The notes beneath the pieces are model-generated. The model was not told the DNA's origin, did no database searches, and saw only the letters and a list, made by a program, of their open reading frames with translations. A DNA stretch of 64,000 nt, taken from NCBI GenBank assembly GCA_963920575.1, contig OY986969.1:8615096-8679095 (forward strand), read 5' to 3'. Positions 31,979 to 43,250 of the stretch are shown piece after piece (position 1 is the stretch's first letter; each line of letters begins with the position of its first letter). The stretch comes from Narthecium ossifragum (taxonomy: Eukaryota; Streptophyta; Magnoliopsida; Dioscoreales; Nartheciaceae). A program made the translations under genes and the position numbers.

Positions 31979-34900
31979 ATGGATGAATTTGTTATTAAAA
32001 GAAAGTCAAATCCATCACCTCCTACTGTAGAAGATGTTGATCATAATGAAGCAGAAGTTCTTCCAGAACCTAGTGCCAAAAGATTCCATGATTCCACATC
32101 AAAGATTAATTTAGAAGATCTTCCAGCAGATCCTGATTTGTGACCTAAAATTTCAGATTATCCTATTAGAGGCCGTGATTCCATTCGCAGAGCATATTTA
32201 CAAAAAGAACCTTGTCAACCTTGTTAACATATTTTTCATCAGAAAAAGATAGGAAATGCAACTCGAAGGTTCAACCCTTGTTAGTTTAATGAGTTTGAAG
32301 CTTGGTTGGAATATAGTGTTGCAAAAGAAAAGATGCTGCATTTTGTTTACATTGTTATCTTTTTAAACCATATTTTGGAGAGCAAGGTGGTAGTGACGCA
32401 TTTATTACTGAAGGTTTTACAAATTGGAAAAAAAAAAGAAAAGTTTCGTGCGCACGTAGGAGGGCCTAATAGTGCTCATAATCAAGCATACATAATGTGC
32501 CAAAATTTGTTGAATCAAAACCAATATATTGAGACTTTTCTCCATAAACAATCAGAGCAAGCAAATATGGATTATAGAATTCGTTTGACTGCATCTATCA
32601 AGTGCATTCGTTTACTTCTTCGACAAGGATTATCTTTTCGTGGTCATGATGAATCAGAAGAATCAATTAACAGAGGGAATTTTTTAGAGCTTTTGCAGTT
32701 CTTGGTTGAAAATAACAAAGAGGTTGAAAGTGTTGTTCTAAAGAATGCTTCATAAAATTTGAAGATGACGTCATCTGATATACAAAAAGATATTGTTGGT
32801 GCTTTTGCAATTGAAACTTTGGATGCTATTATCACTGACATTGGAGATTCATTGTCTTCTATTATGATTGATGAATCTCGAGATATTTCTATCAAAGAGC
32901 AAATGGCGGCACTACAAAAATACACCCCCTTTTGCAGCGGGCCAAAACTGCTGCTAAAAGTACTTAAACCGCTGCTAAAGCTATAAGGCAGCGGTTCAAT
33001 ACAGCGTCGCCGTTGCCCCTGCTGCCTAAAGTTCTATGGCAGCATTTAGGCGACTTAAGGCAACGGTTTAGTTAAGTGTTGCGGATAATGTATACTGCAG
33101 CAAAAAAAAGACATTCTGCAGCGAAATACAACCGCTATCCTTAAGTGTTTTAGCAGCTACAAGAAACCGTTGCGGATGTCCCTATTGGCAACACTTAGCG
33201 TACGACGACAACAGTTACGTCCGGTTGCGAAAAATGAGTCTCACCACGGTTAAATGGTTAGCTGCAGCGGTTGGAATCTGTGGGCAGAGAGGTTTTGGCA
33301 ACGTTTATCGTACCGTTGATAAAGTGCTATTATTGCAGCGGATCTATATCGTTGCTAATGATCTTACCGCAATGATTCTATAGATGTTGCTAATGGTGTA
33401 TTAGCAACGGTCACAGGAAATGTTGCATTAAGATCATTTGGCAGCGGTAAGCGATTGCTACTGATAGTTTATTCTGCAACGTTGTAAATTTCTTTTGCAA
33501 CAGTTTGAAACTGATGCAAAATGCTCATTTGGCAGCGGTGTCCGAATCACTGCTAAATTAAAATTTGACAGCGGTTTGTAATTGTTTCTCAAAATTCAAT
33601 TGCAACCATTTAGTATTATTGCAGCGGTTTGGAACTGATGCAAAAGGCCCTGTCTATTTGCAATAGTTTTGAGCGAATTTTTTCCCTGCATATTTTTTAA
33701 TATAAATTAATCCAAATTTTCAAATAATATTACATAATATTCACACCATGTTATTTAATCATGTTCTAGTTATCTGAACGTACTGAATCCTCATTCATAA
33801 CCCAAAAAATATTTATCATAATTCTGAAATACACCGTATATATCAAAAATATAAACACTACTGTTCTCAAAACATTCAGGTTTTTTATAAAACTAATAAA
33901 CAGCTTGCACGATTTTTCTCACATTGTCCAACAAGAGCAACCTGCACAACAGTGAAAAAAATTCAAATGCACTAAAATTAGAACAAGCAATCTAATAGTT
34001 AGATATAAAAATTTAGATTTTGAAGAACCTCCAAGTACAAATTTTCTAAAAAGCTGTAGGTAGTAAGATTATAATAATGATAAGCACTGACATGATAATC
34101 AAAGCAAATGGACTTACGTCAACTGCATCAGTACCATTATCCATAAGATCAATCTTAGTCATCAACCAACTTAGTATCCTCTCTCCTAAATTCGAGAAAA
34201 ACAAACATAATTCAAAATGATATCTACTTTATGCAGTGGCTAATATACAAGCATTACTGCAAACCAACATTTAGAACTAAACATCTTATTCTCAACATGA
34301 GCACAAATAAGTACAAGGCAAAATCTGCTGATACATGAGTCATAGAAGCATGCAATATTGATATTGAGTAAATTACACGAAGCTAGCTATGCGTTTACGA
34401 TAAAAGAAATTTTGAAGTCATTTTGGATATGCCAACATAGTTACTAAGAAAGGTACTTCGGAGCAAATGACAAAAAATACTAAATTCTAATCACAATGAG
34501 AAATAGGTTGTGCAATGGAATAACACAAGTATGCCACGCAACATATACCACAAAAATGGAAGTAAATCAAACCATCGGTGACTTTAATGGAAATGCTGCA
34601 CCAACAAACTAGTGACCAACTAAACCATTAATAAACATGTTAAATCTGATTAAGTAGACAACCAAAGCAACCATCACATAAACTAAAGCTCCCTGCAACC
34701 AGGAGAAAAAAAAGCTTGAAAAATACTACTAAAGATTGAAGAGGGGGAAGACCAATGTGACAATGCATTATCAGAGACTCTAATATATGATTTAGTCATG
34801 ATATCTGAGTAAGGTATGGAACCTTTTCTACCCATAATAGCTTCATTCCTTGCTTAGGGAAAGGTGAAATTATGTCAGCAATTTTACTAATTCTTAAGAA

Positions 34901-36384
34901 ACAAGCATTCCGCGGTCACTTTGCGATATGTTAATAAGAATGGCTATGTAATAGAGCATTTTGTTGGAGTTGTGCATGTTAATGATACGACAACTCTTTC
35001 ATTGAAGAAAGCAATTGAAGCACTATTTTCTAAATATGGATTAAGCATTAAAGGACTACGAGATTAAGGCTATGATGGTGCTAGTAACATGCAATGTGAA
35101 TTCAATGGTCTCAAAGCTCTTATTTTGAAAGAAAATGAGTATGTTTATTCTATTCATTGCTTTGCATATCAACTACAGTTAGCTATTGTGGATGCCGCTG
35201 AAAATCATTTTCAAATTGCTACTCTTTTTGTTTCAATTTTTAGAGTAGTGAATATTGTTGGAGTATCATGTAAACGAAAAGATCTTTTACGAGATAAAGA
35301 AAATTTCAAAGTTTTTGAGGCAATTGCTCATGGTGAACTTGTGACTGGACGGGGTCTCAATCAAGAGACTAGCCTAAAAAGACCAAGTGATACACGTTGG
35401 GGTTCACATTATACTACATTACTAAGATTGATTTCTATGTATCCTTCTGTGATTGAAGTTCTTCGGATTGTGAAAGGTGATGGAACAACTCTTGAGCAAA
35501 GAGTTGATGCCTGTGTTTTATTGGATTTGTTATATTCTTTTGAGTTCATATTTAATTTGCATTTGATGAAAAATATACTTGGAGTAACATATGAACTCTC
35601 AAAGGCACTATAAAGGAAAGAGTAAGATATTGTAAATGCTATGAATCTTGTTAGAATATCAAAGAAGAGATTGCAGAATATGAGAAATGAAGAGTGGGAT
35701 TCTCTACTCGATGAAGTATCTTCATTTTGTAAAGATTATGATATTGAAATTCCTTGTATGAGTGATAGGTTCCTACCTCCTGGCCAATCGCGCAGAAAGG
35801 GTGAAGATATCACAAATGATCGTTACTTTTGTATCGATTTATTCTACACAGTAATTGATATGCAACTTCAAGAGTTGAATAATCGATTTAATGAGGTGAA
35901 TACAGAATTATTGCTTTGCATGGCATGTCTAAATCCGAAAGATTCATTTTCATCTTTCGACAAATCAAAATTGATTCGTCCTACAAGATTCTATCCGGTC
36001 GAGTTTTCATAAGTGAATCTTATGGCTCTCGCAAATCAACTCGAGACTTATATAATGGATGTGCGTTCTAGTGACAAGTTTATAGAATTGAATGACATAA
36101 CTGAGCTTGCAAAACAAATGGTTAAGACTGGAAGAGATATAGTATATCCATTGGTTTACATGCTTTTAAAGTTGGCGTTGATTCTACCAATTGCAACAAC
36201 AACTGTTGAAAGAGCATTTTCGGCTATGCATATTGTGAAGAATAAATTATGGAATCGAATGGGTCATGAATGGTTCAACGATTGCTTGGTTACATATATT
36301 GAAAAAGATGTTTTTGATAGCATTGACAATGAGAAAATCATCCAACGATTTCAAAATATGAAAACTCGTCGAGGACAATTGTAA
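31979..36384 (+). pseudogene. hAT-family transposase (ZMYM1/TTF-zinc-finger type), interrupted
   Basis: Colinear pieces of a plant hAT transposase of the DUF4371-containing group: N-terminus MDEFVIKRK at 31979, FNEFEAWLEYS near 32287, the DUF4371 region (FLHKQSEQANMDYRIRLTAS, RNGFLELL-like) to about 32905, the RNase H-like core resuming at 34912 (LRYVNKNGYVIEHFVGVVHV), GYDGASNMQ at 35070, the DTRWGSHY segment at 35390, and the C-terminal dimerisation region (ILPIATTTVERAFSAMHIVK) at 36180-36240. It has stops near 32142, 32226, 32290, 32754, 35065, 35611 and 36010, and a 2-kb insert splits it at 32910. The catalytic core is recognisable but no product can form. The terminal repeats of its own element were not found. 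Confidence 0.88.
32910..34911. mobile_element. CACTA-like insertion in the hAT transposase pseudogene
   Basis: The left end reads CACTACAAAAATACACCCCC, the typical start of CACTA (En/Spm) elements. A dense field of GCAGCGGT / ACCGCTGC subterminal repeats follows (32930-33650), also typical. The hAT frame stops at ATGGCGG (32909) and resumes with GCGGTCACTTTGCG (34912), so the host sequence joins cleanly with a 3-4 bp overlap (CGG). The right end does not show the expected TTTTTGTAGTG, so it may be deleted or mutated. The right 1.2 kb is AT-rich. On the minus strand, 34110-34200 reads as a possible exon end with a GTAAGT donor. Confidence 0.6.
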
Positions 36385-37420
36385 AAGGTATCTTTTTATA
36401 TAATAAATTATCTATTCTATATGTGCTTGTTAGAACCTTAGACGAACTTGGGATCGAAAGATCTGAGTTCGGGCTCGCTGAAGTTGTCTTTGGGACAACA
36501 GTCAGCCCAGAACTGATCGGATAAGGACGCCAAACCGACATAGGCCGATCGGTTGCCTTGGGGAGCGACCGATCGGACTGACCCGCGACCGCCACCCCCC
36601 CCCCCCCCCCCCCTGTTTCCTTTTTTCTTCTTCCTCTTCTTCTCTCCTCTAATCTAGGGTTTGGGTTTGCTACAATCATTTGGGGAGCTTGCCATGAGCT
36701 AGAGGAAGAGATCTACACCCTCCTTTGACGGTTAATTGGAAATTAAACATGGATTTTGCGTAGTTTGGTAGGTTTCTTAATTAAGGCTTAATTAGGTGTT
36801 CTTCATTGTTTTAATTGATTTCTCTTCAATTAAACTATGCTAGTTGATGCTTGGTAGCTTGATTATCACCTAATTAAAGTTTGGTAGGATTTGGTTTGGA
36901 TTTGATGTGGATTTAAGCAAGATTTCATCATGTTAGTTTTTGAATTTTTGGTTTAATTAGAACAACGGTGTTCTAACGTGATTTAAGAGATGTACGTTAC
37001 ATGATATCAGTTATTGTTATACACGAAAGTTGTAGATTGATGAAATAGCTTTTACCTGAAACTGGTTTCATGATTTTTGTAGCTACGCAAACTTTTTGGT
37101 CAATTAAATGGTCTGTCTGTGCTGAAAGAGGATAGTCAGATTAATTTGAGGAATTAAGTGGTTTTTAGTTATTTAATTGAGCTGATTTTTGGAGGAGATG
37201 ATAAAAGTGATCTTTGGAAGAGATCTGCAAAGTTGTCTTTCAATTCGAGTTATTTTTGATAGATTTATGTATCATTTACAGAATCTGGATTTTTACCGAA
37301 ATTATAGGTTTTGATACAATTTCGTTTATCGGATTGATCTGTTTTTTGGGTACATGATTCAGGGTATGTCATTTAGTGGGCGTATCAAGTTTCATGTAGA
37401 TCGGACAGCTAGATTGAAAA

Positions 37421-38900
37421 TGTGAGGGCATGTCCCTCTACTCCTGGGTCGACCGGCTGGATTGGGCTCGTGGCTCGTTTGCTTGTTTCGCGTCGAGCAC
37501 GCGATCCGGTGGATCGCATTGTTTTTTGGACCGTAAGGGAAATTCGGTAAATTACGCCGTGTCAGTTTGTTTCACACCCACGTGTGCACACACTGACCAT
37601 GTTTGTGTTAGTGTTTGATTAGAATGGTCAGTTGGACCCGGGATCGAAGGATCCTGGTTTGGCCTTGTGTTTTAGCCCAAGTCTAGCTTTCTGGGCAAAA
37701 AGGATCGATCTTTTAGCGCCAGAAAGTTAAGCAGGTTCGTCAAGAAAGACCGATCTCTTTCTGAGAAGAGATCGATCTTTCTTGAGTCGGTTCGTCCGTC
37801 TATAAAACGAGTGAAACCTCTTTTCTTTGATTCTTTTGCAAATTCGCGTTCTTGAGCTGAGATCTTGCTGGATTTGAAAGAGTTTGAGGATGATCCAAGA
37901 CTTAGCAGCCGGGATTGAAGTTGCTCTAGTCTAGGTAGGGATTCCTACCTACTTGTTTTTTCGGATTTGCGAGATTGAGTTTGATTGAAGTTTGTTTTGC
38001 TTAGATCTGTTTAAAACAAGTTTGTTTTCAATGAAATCTTCGGTTTTGGACTCGTGGTCCTTTCGTACTACCAGATCCCAGAGTTTTGTGGGATGTGGTG
38101 GAGTTTTCCGGTTGTTTTTCTCGCCGACGGTTCACCAGTGAACCCATTCGAAACGATCTTTCTTGAGGAAAGATCGATCATTTGTGGGGCGTCATGCCCA
38201 GCCCGAGTGGGATCGATCCTTTTGTTGGAGAAGATCGATCCTTGCTTGGCTGGCATGGCAGGATTTGTGTCATGAAGAAGATCGATCCTTTTGGTGGAGA
38301 AGATCGATCTCTTCCGGTTGACAGGGACGAGTTTGCTCCCAAGCACTAAGAAGATCGATCTTCTCTGGGAGAGAGATCGATCTCTTAGTGGCTGAGGGGT
38401 GTTTTCACTAGGTTTGCCCGTGGGGCTTCGCATATGCAATTTTCTTTACAGTCTTATAAACTTGTTCATATCCTTAAGCATGCTAGCCCCATATTAGGGG
38501 TAGTGGTGAACCATGAGAGTGATGACTCTTAAGATGTTTAGAATAAGTGGACGAGTGGCCCTACTGCTTTTCTCTAGCCTTGCATGTCAGCGTGCGTCGA
38601 GGGCTTCATCTGTGCGGTGTGCCTTCTGTTGTTTGCGGGGCTGCTTCCCGATGCAGGCTGCTGGTGAACTGGCTGGCAGTTGGTGGTGGTACCATTGCAG
38701 CAGTTCTTGACCTTAATTACCTGTTCACCAACCCGGGCCGGCAGAGTGCCGAACCCAGACCTTGTTTGTGTTATCATCACATTCTGTTGCATGCTTTATC
38801 TGTGTTATCTGCGTATGTTCATAGCATACTTCTCATTGTGCATTAGGTTCCAATTCTTGTTGCCCGTCCCGGTTGGGCTTTCGCGGGTCGGGGCGAGACA
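37421..38900 (+). mobile_element. Solo LTR, gypsy family B, 1480 bp
   Basis: Starts TGTGAGGGCATG and ends CGGGTCGGGGCGAGACA. The flanking pentamers are GAAAA (37416-37420) and GAAAG (38901-38905), one mismatch. A TATAAAAC box is at 37801. Relative to copy 1 (29713-31750), it has the complete 5' end but lacks about 730 bp before the 3' terminus. Nothing is encoded. Confidence 0.82.
37703..38382. repeat. GATCGATC octamer pairs in LTR B, copy 2
   Basis: Exact 22-bp pairs start at 37748(GACCGATC)/37770, just upstream of the TATAAAAC box, and at 38211/38233, 38280/38302 and 38353/38375 downstream of it. Single octamers lie at 37703 and 38172. Spacers differ in sequence but the distance is constant. 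Confidence 0.9.
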
Positions 38901-40094
38901 GAAAGATAGGATTTTTCGAGGTTTGTTGTAGAATTGGTTTGATTTCAATAACTTGATTATTTTAATCTTATCTTATGTATACATTATTATATCTGTGTAA
39001 GTCCGTGTGTGGCTTGTGGTTAAACCAGGGGAGTCGCGCCTCCCCTGAGGTGTGTAGAATAAATGGGTCTTAAGTACGCCCTCGGCTTTGAATAAAATAT
39101 TATTATAATTGCTGCTTTGGTTGTTTAACTGTTTAGATGGGGTTGTATCCCGTTGTAGGCCTGAGTGCCTATTTTATCTGTTTATTCTAGACCAATGCTA
39201 TGTTTACCCTCGGAGAGCTATGTGTTGCGTCTGACCCTGTATAATGCATGGTATATTGTTGCATGCCTGAACCCTTATATGCGCGTATGATCATACATAA
39301 ATTGTTTGCACTAGATGCATTCCTAGGCTAGGCGTGGGCAATGGGTGAATCACCGATCCGGGGCCTTGGGCAGCTCGGATCTAACCTCAGGACCGAGACT
39401 GAGTAGCAAGGTTTAGGATTGAATCTATTATATTAATTTGTTGAATTGATGTGACTGTCTAGTCGACTGCAAATTATGCTTTGATCGAGGTTTAGAGGTC
39501 GTCCTAGGTTTCAGTCTCAGTTTCACCGTTAGGGGAAGTTACGTAGTGCATCGGGTTCTACTCCTGTTGTTTCAGCGCTGATGCGCTTGGTTGAAAGGGA
39601 CGATTGTTGACAGTACCAGATGTCATCAAAGTGCGTGCCCTGGGTAGACGGTTGTTGAAACCTGGGACCTTACTGTTTCCCTTCCTTTTGAGTGTCGTAG
39701 CATAGAAATCTGATGAGCTTATTGCTCACTCCTACCCTGGCTGTGTTTTGCAGGTCCAGACGTCAGCTCTTTTTCTGTAGCACCTACTGGACAGACACAT
39801 GGTGGCGCGTCGGCTTCTTGAGGAGCTTGAGGACTTGGGGTCCAGTTACTTCTTTTTGGGATGATAAATGTATACTTTCCTTCTGCTATGAATTTTGAGA
39901 TAGTTATAATATGATATTTTGGAGTTTAGTCTTGTATCAGAATCTTGAATCATATTAGAGATTTTAATTTTGACCCCAGATTAATTGCTAATTTAGTTGC
40001 TTTATTATATTAAAATTGCGTCACAGGTGGATTGAATAGAGTAGGAACCCTCACGCCTCGGTCTGGATGAGTTTTCTGGGCCAGGGTGTGACAA

Positions 40095-40640
40095 ATAAAA
40101 GCGAGAAAATAGGAGGGAGGAAATAGAGAAAGAAAATATGAGGGAGAAAATGAGAGAAATAGGAGAGATGAAGTAGAGTGGGAAAATAGGAGGGAGGAAG
40201 TAGAGAGAAGATAGGAGGGAGAGAAAATAGAGAGAGAAAATAGACGAGAGTAGCGAGAGAGAGAAAATATTACCATTCATGGGAAGTGAATAATGCTGTG
40301 TAACTTACTTATATTTATAATAGCTTTGTCATTTCTATATTTTTTTTCACTTTGTTTGTGAAAACCGTTATTTTAATATATTTTAATAATGTAACTAATT
40401 TTTCTCTCTCCTAATATCTCTGCTTCCTCTCTTCACTTTCTATCTCTAATTCATTCTCCTATTTTCTCCATTCTATTTTCTCTCTCCACTTCATCTATTT
40501 ATTTTCTCTCTTTGAATTCATTATCTACTTCCTCTGTGCTTTCTCCGTCTCCTATTTTCTCTCTACTTTCTATCTCTATTTTCTCTTTAATTTCTCTCTC
40601 TACTTCCTATCCAAACGTAAGCAAGGGGTGAAAATTTAGG
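40095..40640. repeat. Fold-back purine/pyrimidine element
   Basis: A purine-rich strand (GAAAATAGGAGGGAGGAAATAGAGA, 40097-40270) is mirrored by a pyrimidine-rich part (CTATTTTCTCTCTAC and similar, 40400-40610), so the two can pair. The right end CTTCCTATCCAAACGTAAGC is typical of plant miniature elements ending in '...CCTATCCAAACG'. The left end abuts the LTR end. Frames inside are simple-sequence artefacts. Confidence 0.5.
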
Positions 40641-42964
40641 ACGGTGATTTTTCACCGCCGATGTGCCCTCACCAAACGCAGCCATATTGGTAGAATTATT
40701 GGAATTGACAGGTTCACGACGCGCAACCAAGGATGGCACACCAAGATATTGACATCAGTCAAATGTTTGCATAAAAATATGAGGATATCTATGGGAGATA
40801 AGTAGACACGTTAGGCAGCCAACTGGCCTCATCTTCGCTCCCCCCACCAAAAAAAAATACAAAAAGGAGAGGAGAAAGATTAGACTTGTGGGGGAATGGG
40901 GATTGACTTGGTCCTGATATGATAGAGTATTCATTGTTCTAATGATAGTGGCTCTTGGGCATTTGTATGGATCCATTGACTACCCAAGAAATAAAGGTTA
41001 TTATCCGGCCAATACTTTAGGTGTCCGTTGATTAATTATTAGCTCAGACCTATTGCTCGCAAATGCATGTGGCACTTTGTTTGGCTTTCCACATGCTAGA
41101 TACCTTTTGCCACCAGGCCTGCTGTTGATATCTATCCTCCACAATGGAGGTCCTCCAATTAACACAGTCTTAGGAAGTTTACAGGCAATTATTTGACGAA
41201 TCCCTTTTTGAATATTTCCTTGGGGCCTTCCTTTCCTTTGGTGGAAGCTACGTACCTTTTAGAATGAGAACAATAAGTTCATCATACCAATGTGGCACAC
41301 GGATTCAAGAAAGGTCTACATTTCTTAGGCGCACTCAACAATTTTTGTTGCTTCCAAACAAGGACATGCACTTGAAACATTAAATTGTTGATGGACAAGA
41401 ACACATCACTTGAATCTGGATACATTAATTGTGTTTGCCTCTTATTCTTCTTTTCTTTTTGTCTTATTATTTTTTATTTTCTTTGGTGAATGAAAGGAAA
41501 ACATAAAGATGGCCACACCCAGTGAATCCGGAGGCCTTTTGCAACCAAGAAAACATTAAAAGAGAGAGGGTAAAATGTAAATAATCAATTAGACATGGGG
41601 TTTTCCATATATAGGTATAAAAAATTGGGGTATTTGTACAAAAAGGAAAACCCAATATAAAATATTAAAATGTATTGCTTAGCCTTGTGGTAATTGACTT
41701 GGTCATAAAGAGGGCTAAAGTGTTCCACATTGGACCTAGTCGCATGCAGCGTCCCAATACGTCACTCAAGACAGGTCATATATGACTGTACCAATTATAT
41801 ATTGAGTCATGGGAGACTCATCGAGCATTGTCTTCCTCGAAGTTGGCACGTACACCTATATGTACGTAGGTTCAGCTGTCTCTCTCTCTCTCTCTGTCTC
41901 TTTCTCTTGACTTTATTGAACCCGCTTTTATAGTGCAATTAAGTGACTCATGCGCATTCTTGGGATGCTTTCGCCACCCAACTATCTTATCTATTCATCA
42001 TACGTGACTTTGGACCTCTTCCAAAACACCTATATGTACGTAGGGGTCATTGTTGGGTGTAGCCGTGTAGGTGGTACCTGCCTGGATCGAGTCTTTTTCA
42101 CGAGCAAATCTCATCGTAGACGGCAATGATCAAATAAGTTAAAATGTCAAAATCATGAACGTAATAAGACTCAATCCTTCATACACTCACTTCGAACGGA
42201 GATATCAAATTAAATGAAAAATATGATCAGACTTAATGTAATTATATTTCATATTAATAGTGATAAAGAAAATCAAAGATAAATCTAAATTACTCCTGAA
42301 TTAAAACCTAATTTAATCTGAGATTATCTAAGTTAACTAATTAAAGCGGAAAAATGAAAAATAATAACTAGAAAATGAAGAACTATACTTAAAACCTAAT
42401 TAAATCTAGATTATTTTTATATTAATCCTACAATCGGAAAGAACAAAAACTACTTAGATCGATTAAACTAATTTATCTTAATCTAAAGATTAATCTAACC
42501 TAATTAACCCTAGGATGAATCTAGATTAACCCTACAGTAAACCTAAATTAATCTACTGGAGAAGAAAGAAACTACGATTATATAATTAAACCACGTTAAC
42601 TAGATTAATCTAAGAAAACAGGAAAGAAAAACATTAATGAACTGAACTATCTCTATTAAAAATAACTTACAAGTACAAAAGGAACGCATGAATCCATACT
42701 TGAAAGCTGGTTACAAGAGTGTCAGAGAGAGTACAGTAGTGAAAGGAAGGCTACTTATATCTAATGAGCTAATAAGTGCTCCCGCCTTTAATAGTTATGA
42801 CGCAAGTGTAAGAGATCGTATTGTAACCGCGCCACAACTGATCCTTCCATGTTCATTTCTGAGTTGATGATCACATGTGGCCGATGATCCTTCATTGCAC
42901 ACGTCATGATTTCATTGGATTACTCATCGTTCCTTATCCACGGCATACTTTTTTTTGAAAAGTT
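40641..42964. other. No gene identified
   Basis: Contains the 40735-40776 copy of the short repeat seen at 22541, a (CT)n run near 41879-41895, the 19-bp direct repeat ACACCTATATGTACGTAGG near 41851 and 42027, and an AT-rich block (42130-42640) with recurring AATCTAGATTA and TTAATCTA. None of the frames shows a protein family. Confidence 0.35.
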
Positions 42965-42969
42965 GAGCC

Positions 42970-43250
42970 TTACGGCTAATACAAACACTTACAACAAAAC
43001 ATCGAGGAGCCCACCCGGGCCCTCCTTCACCGTCGAACCGAAGCCTATCCCATTAACTCGACACCACTTAGCAATCGCGTTCGCTTGCACGTTAGAACAC
43101 CTGGGAACATACAGGAACAAAGCAAACTAAAAACAGGGCATTGTCAACCACACCTCTCTCATGACTGGCGCTACGTCGTCCGGCCAAAGCCGCACCCGGT
43201 TGAGAATATCCACCATGACCAAAGAGTCAGATTTCACCACTTGCATGTGT
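42970..43250 (-). pseudogene. RNase H-like fragment (RVT_3 type) of a LINE or related gene
   Basis: The complement of 43245 down to about 43050 reads VVKSDSLVMVDILNRVRLWP, then REVWLTMPCF, a stop, then FLYVPRCSNVQANAIAKWC. This is the C-terminal half of the plant RNase H-like domain (acidic residue in the '.K.DS..V' strand, and the closing 'VPR..N..A..LAK'). Such domains end LINE-type reverse transcriptases and also occur as stand-alone genes. One in-frame stop and the lack of upstream reverse transcriptase make it a dead fragment. Confidence 0.65.

Larger units (their letters stand above)
36427..40093 (+). mobile_element. Long gypsy LTR (family A related), split by a solo LTR B
   Basis: The right end CCTCGGTCTGGATGAGTTTTCTGGG...GGGTGTGACA (40093) matches the end of the 25665-28669 LTR. 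GAGCTTATTGCTCACTCC...TTTTGCAGGTCC (39716-39755) and the GGGCAATGGGTGAATCACCGATCCG segment (near 39335) also have counterparts there. The left part (36427-37420) begins with TTGTTAGAACCTTAG, parallel to GATTAGAACCTTAAG near 25867, so roughly the first 200 bp are missing. It includes a run of 19 C (36595-36613). A solo LTR B (37421-38900) interrupts it. Confidence 0.65.
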
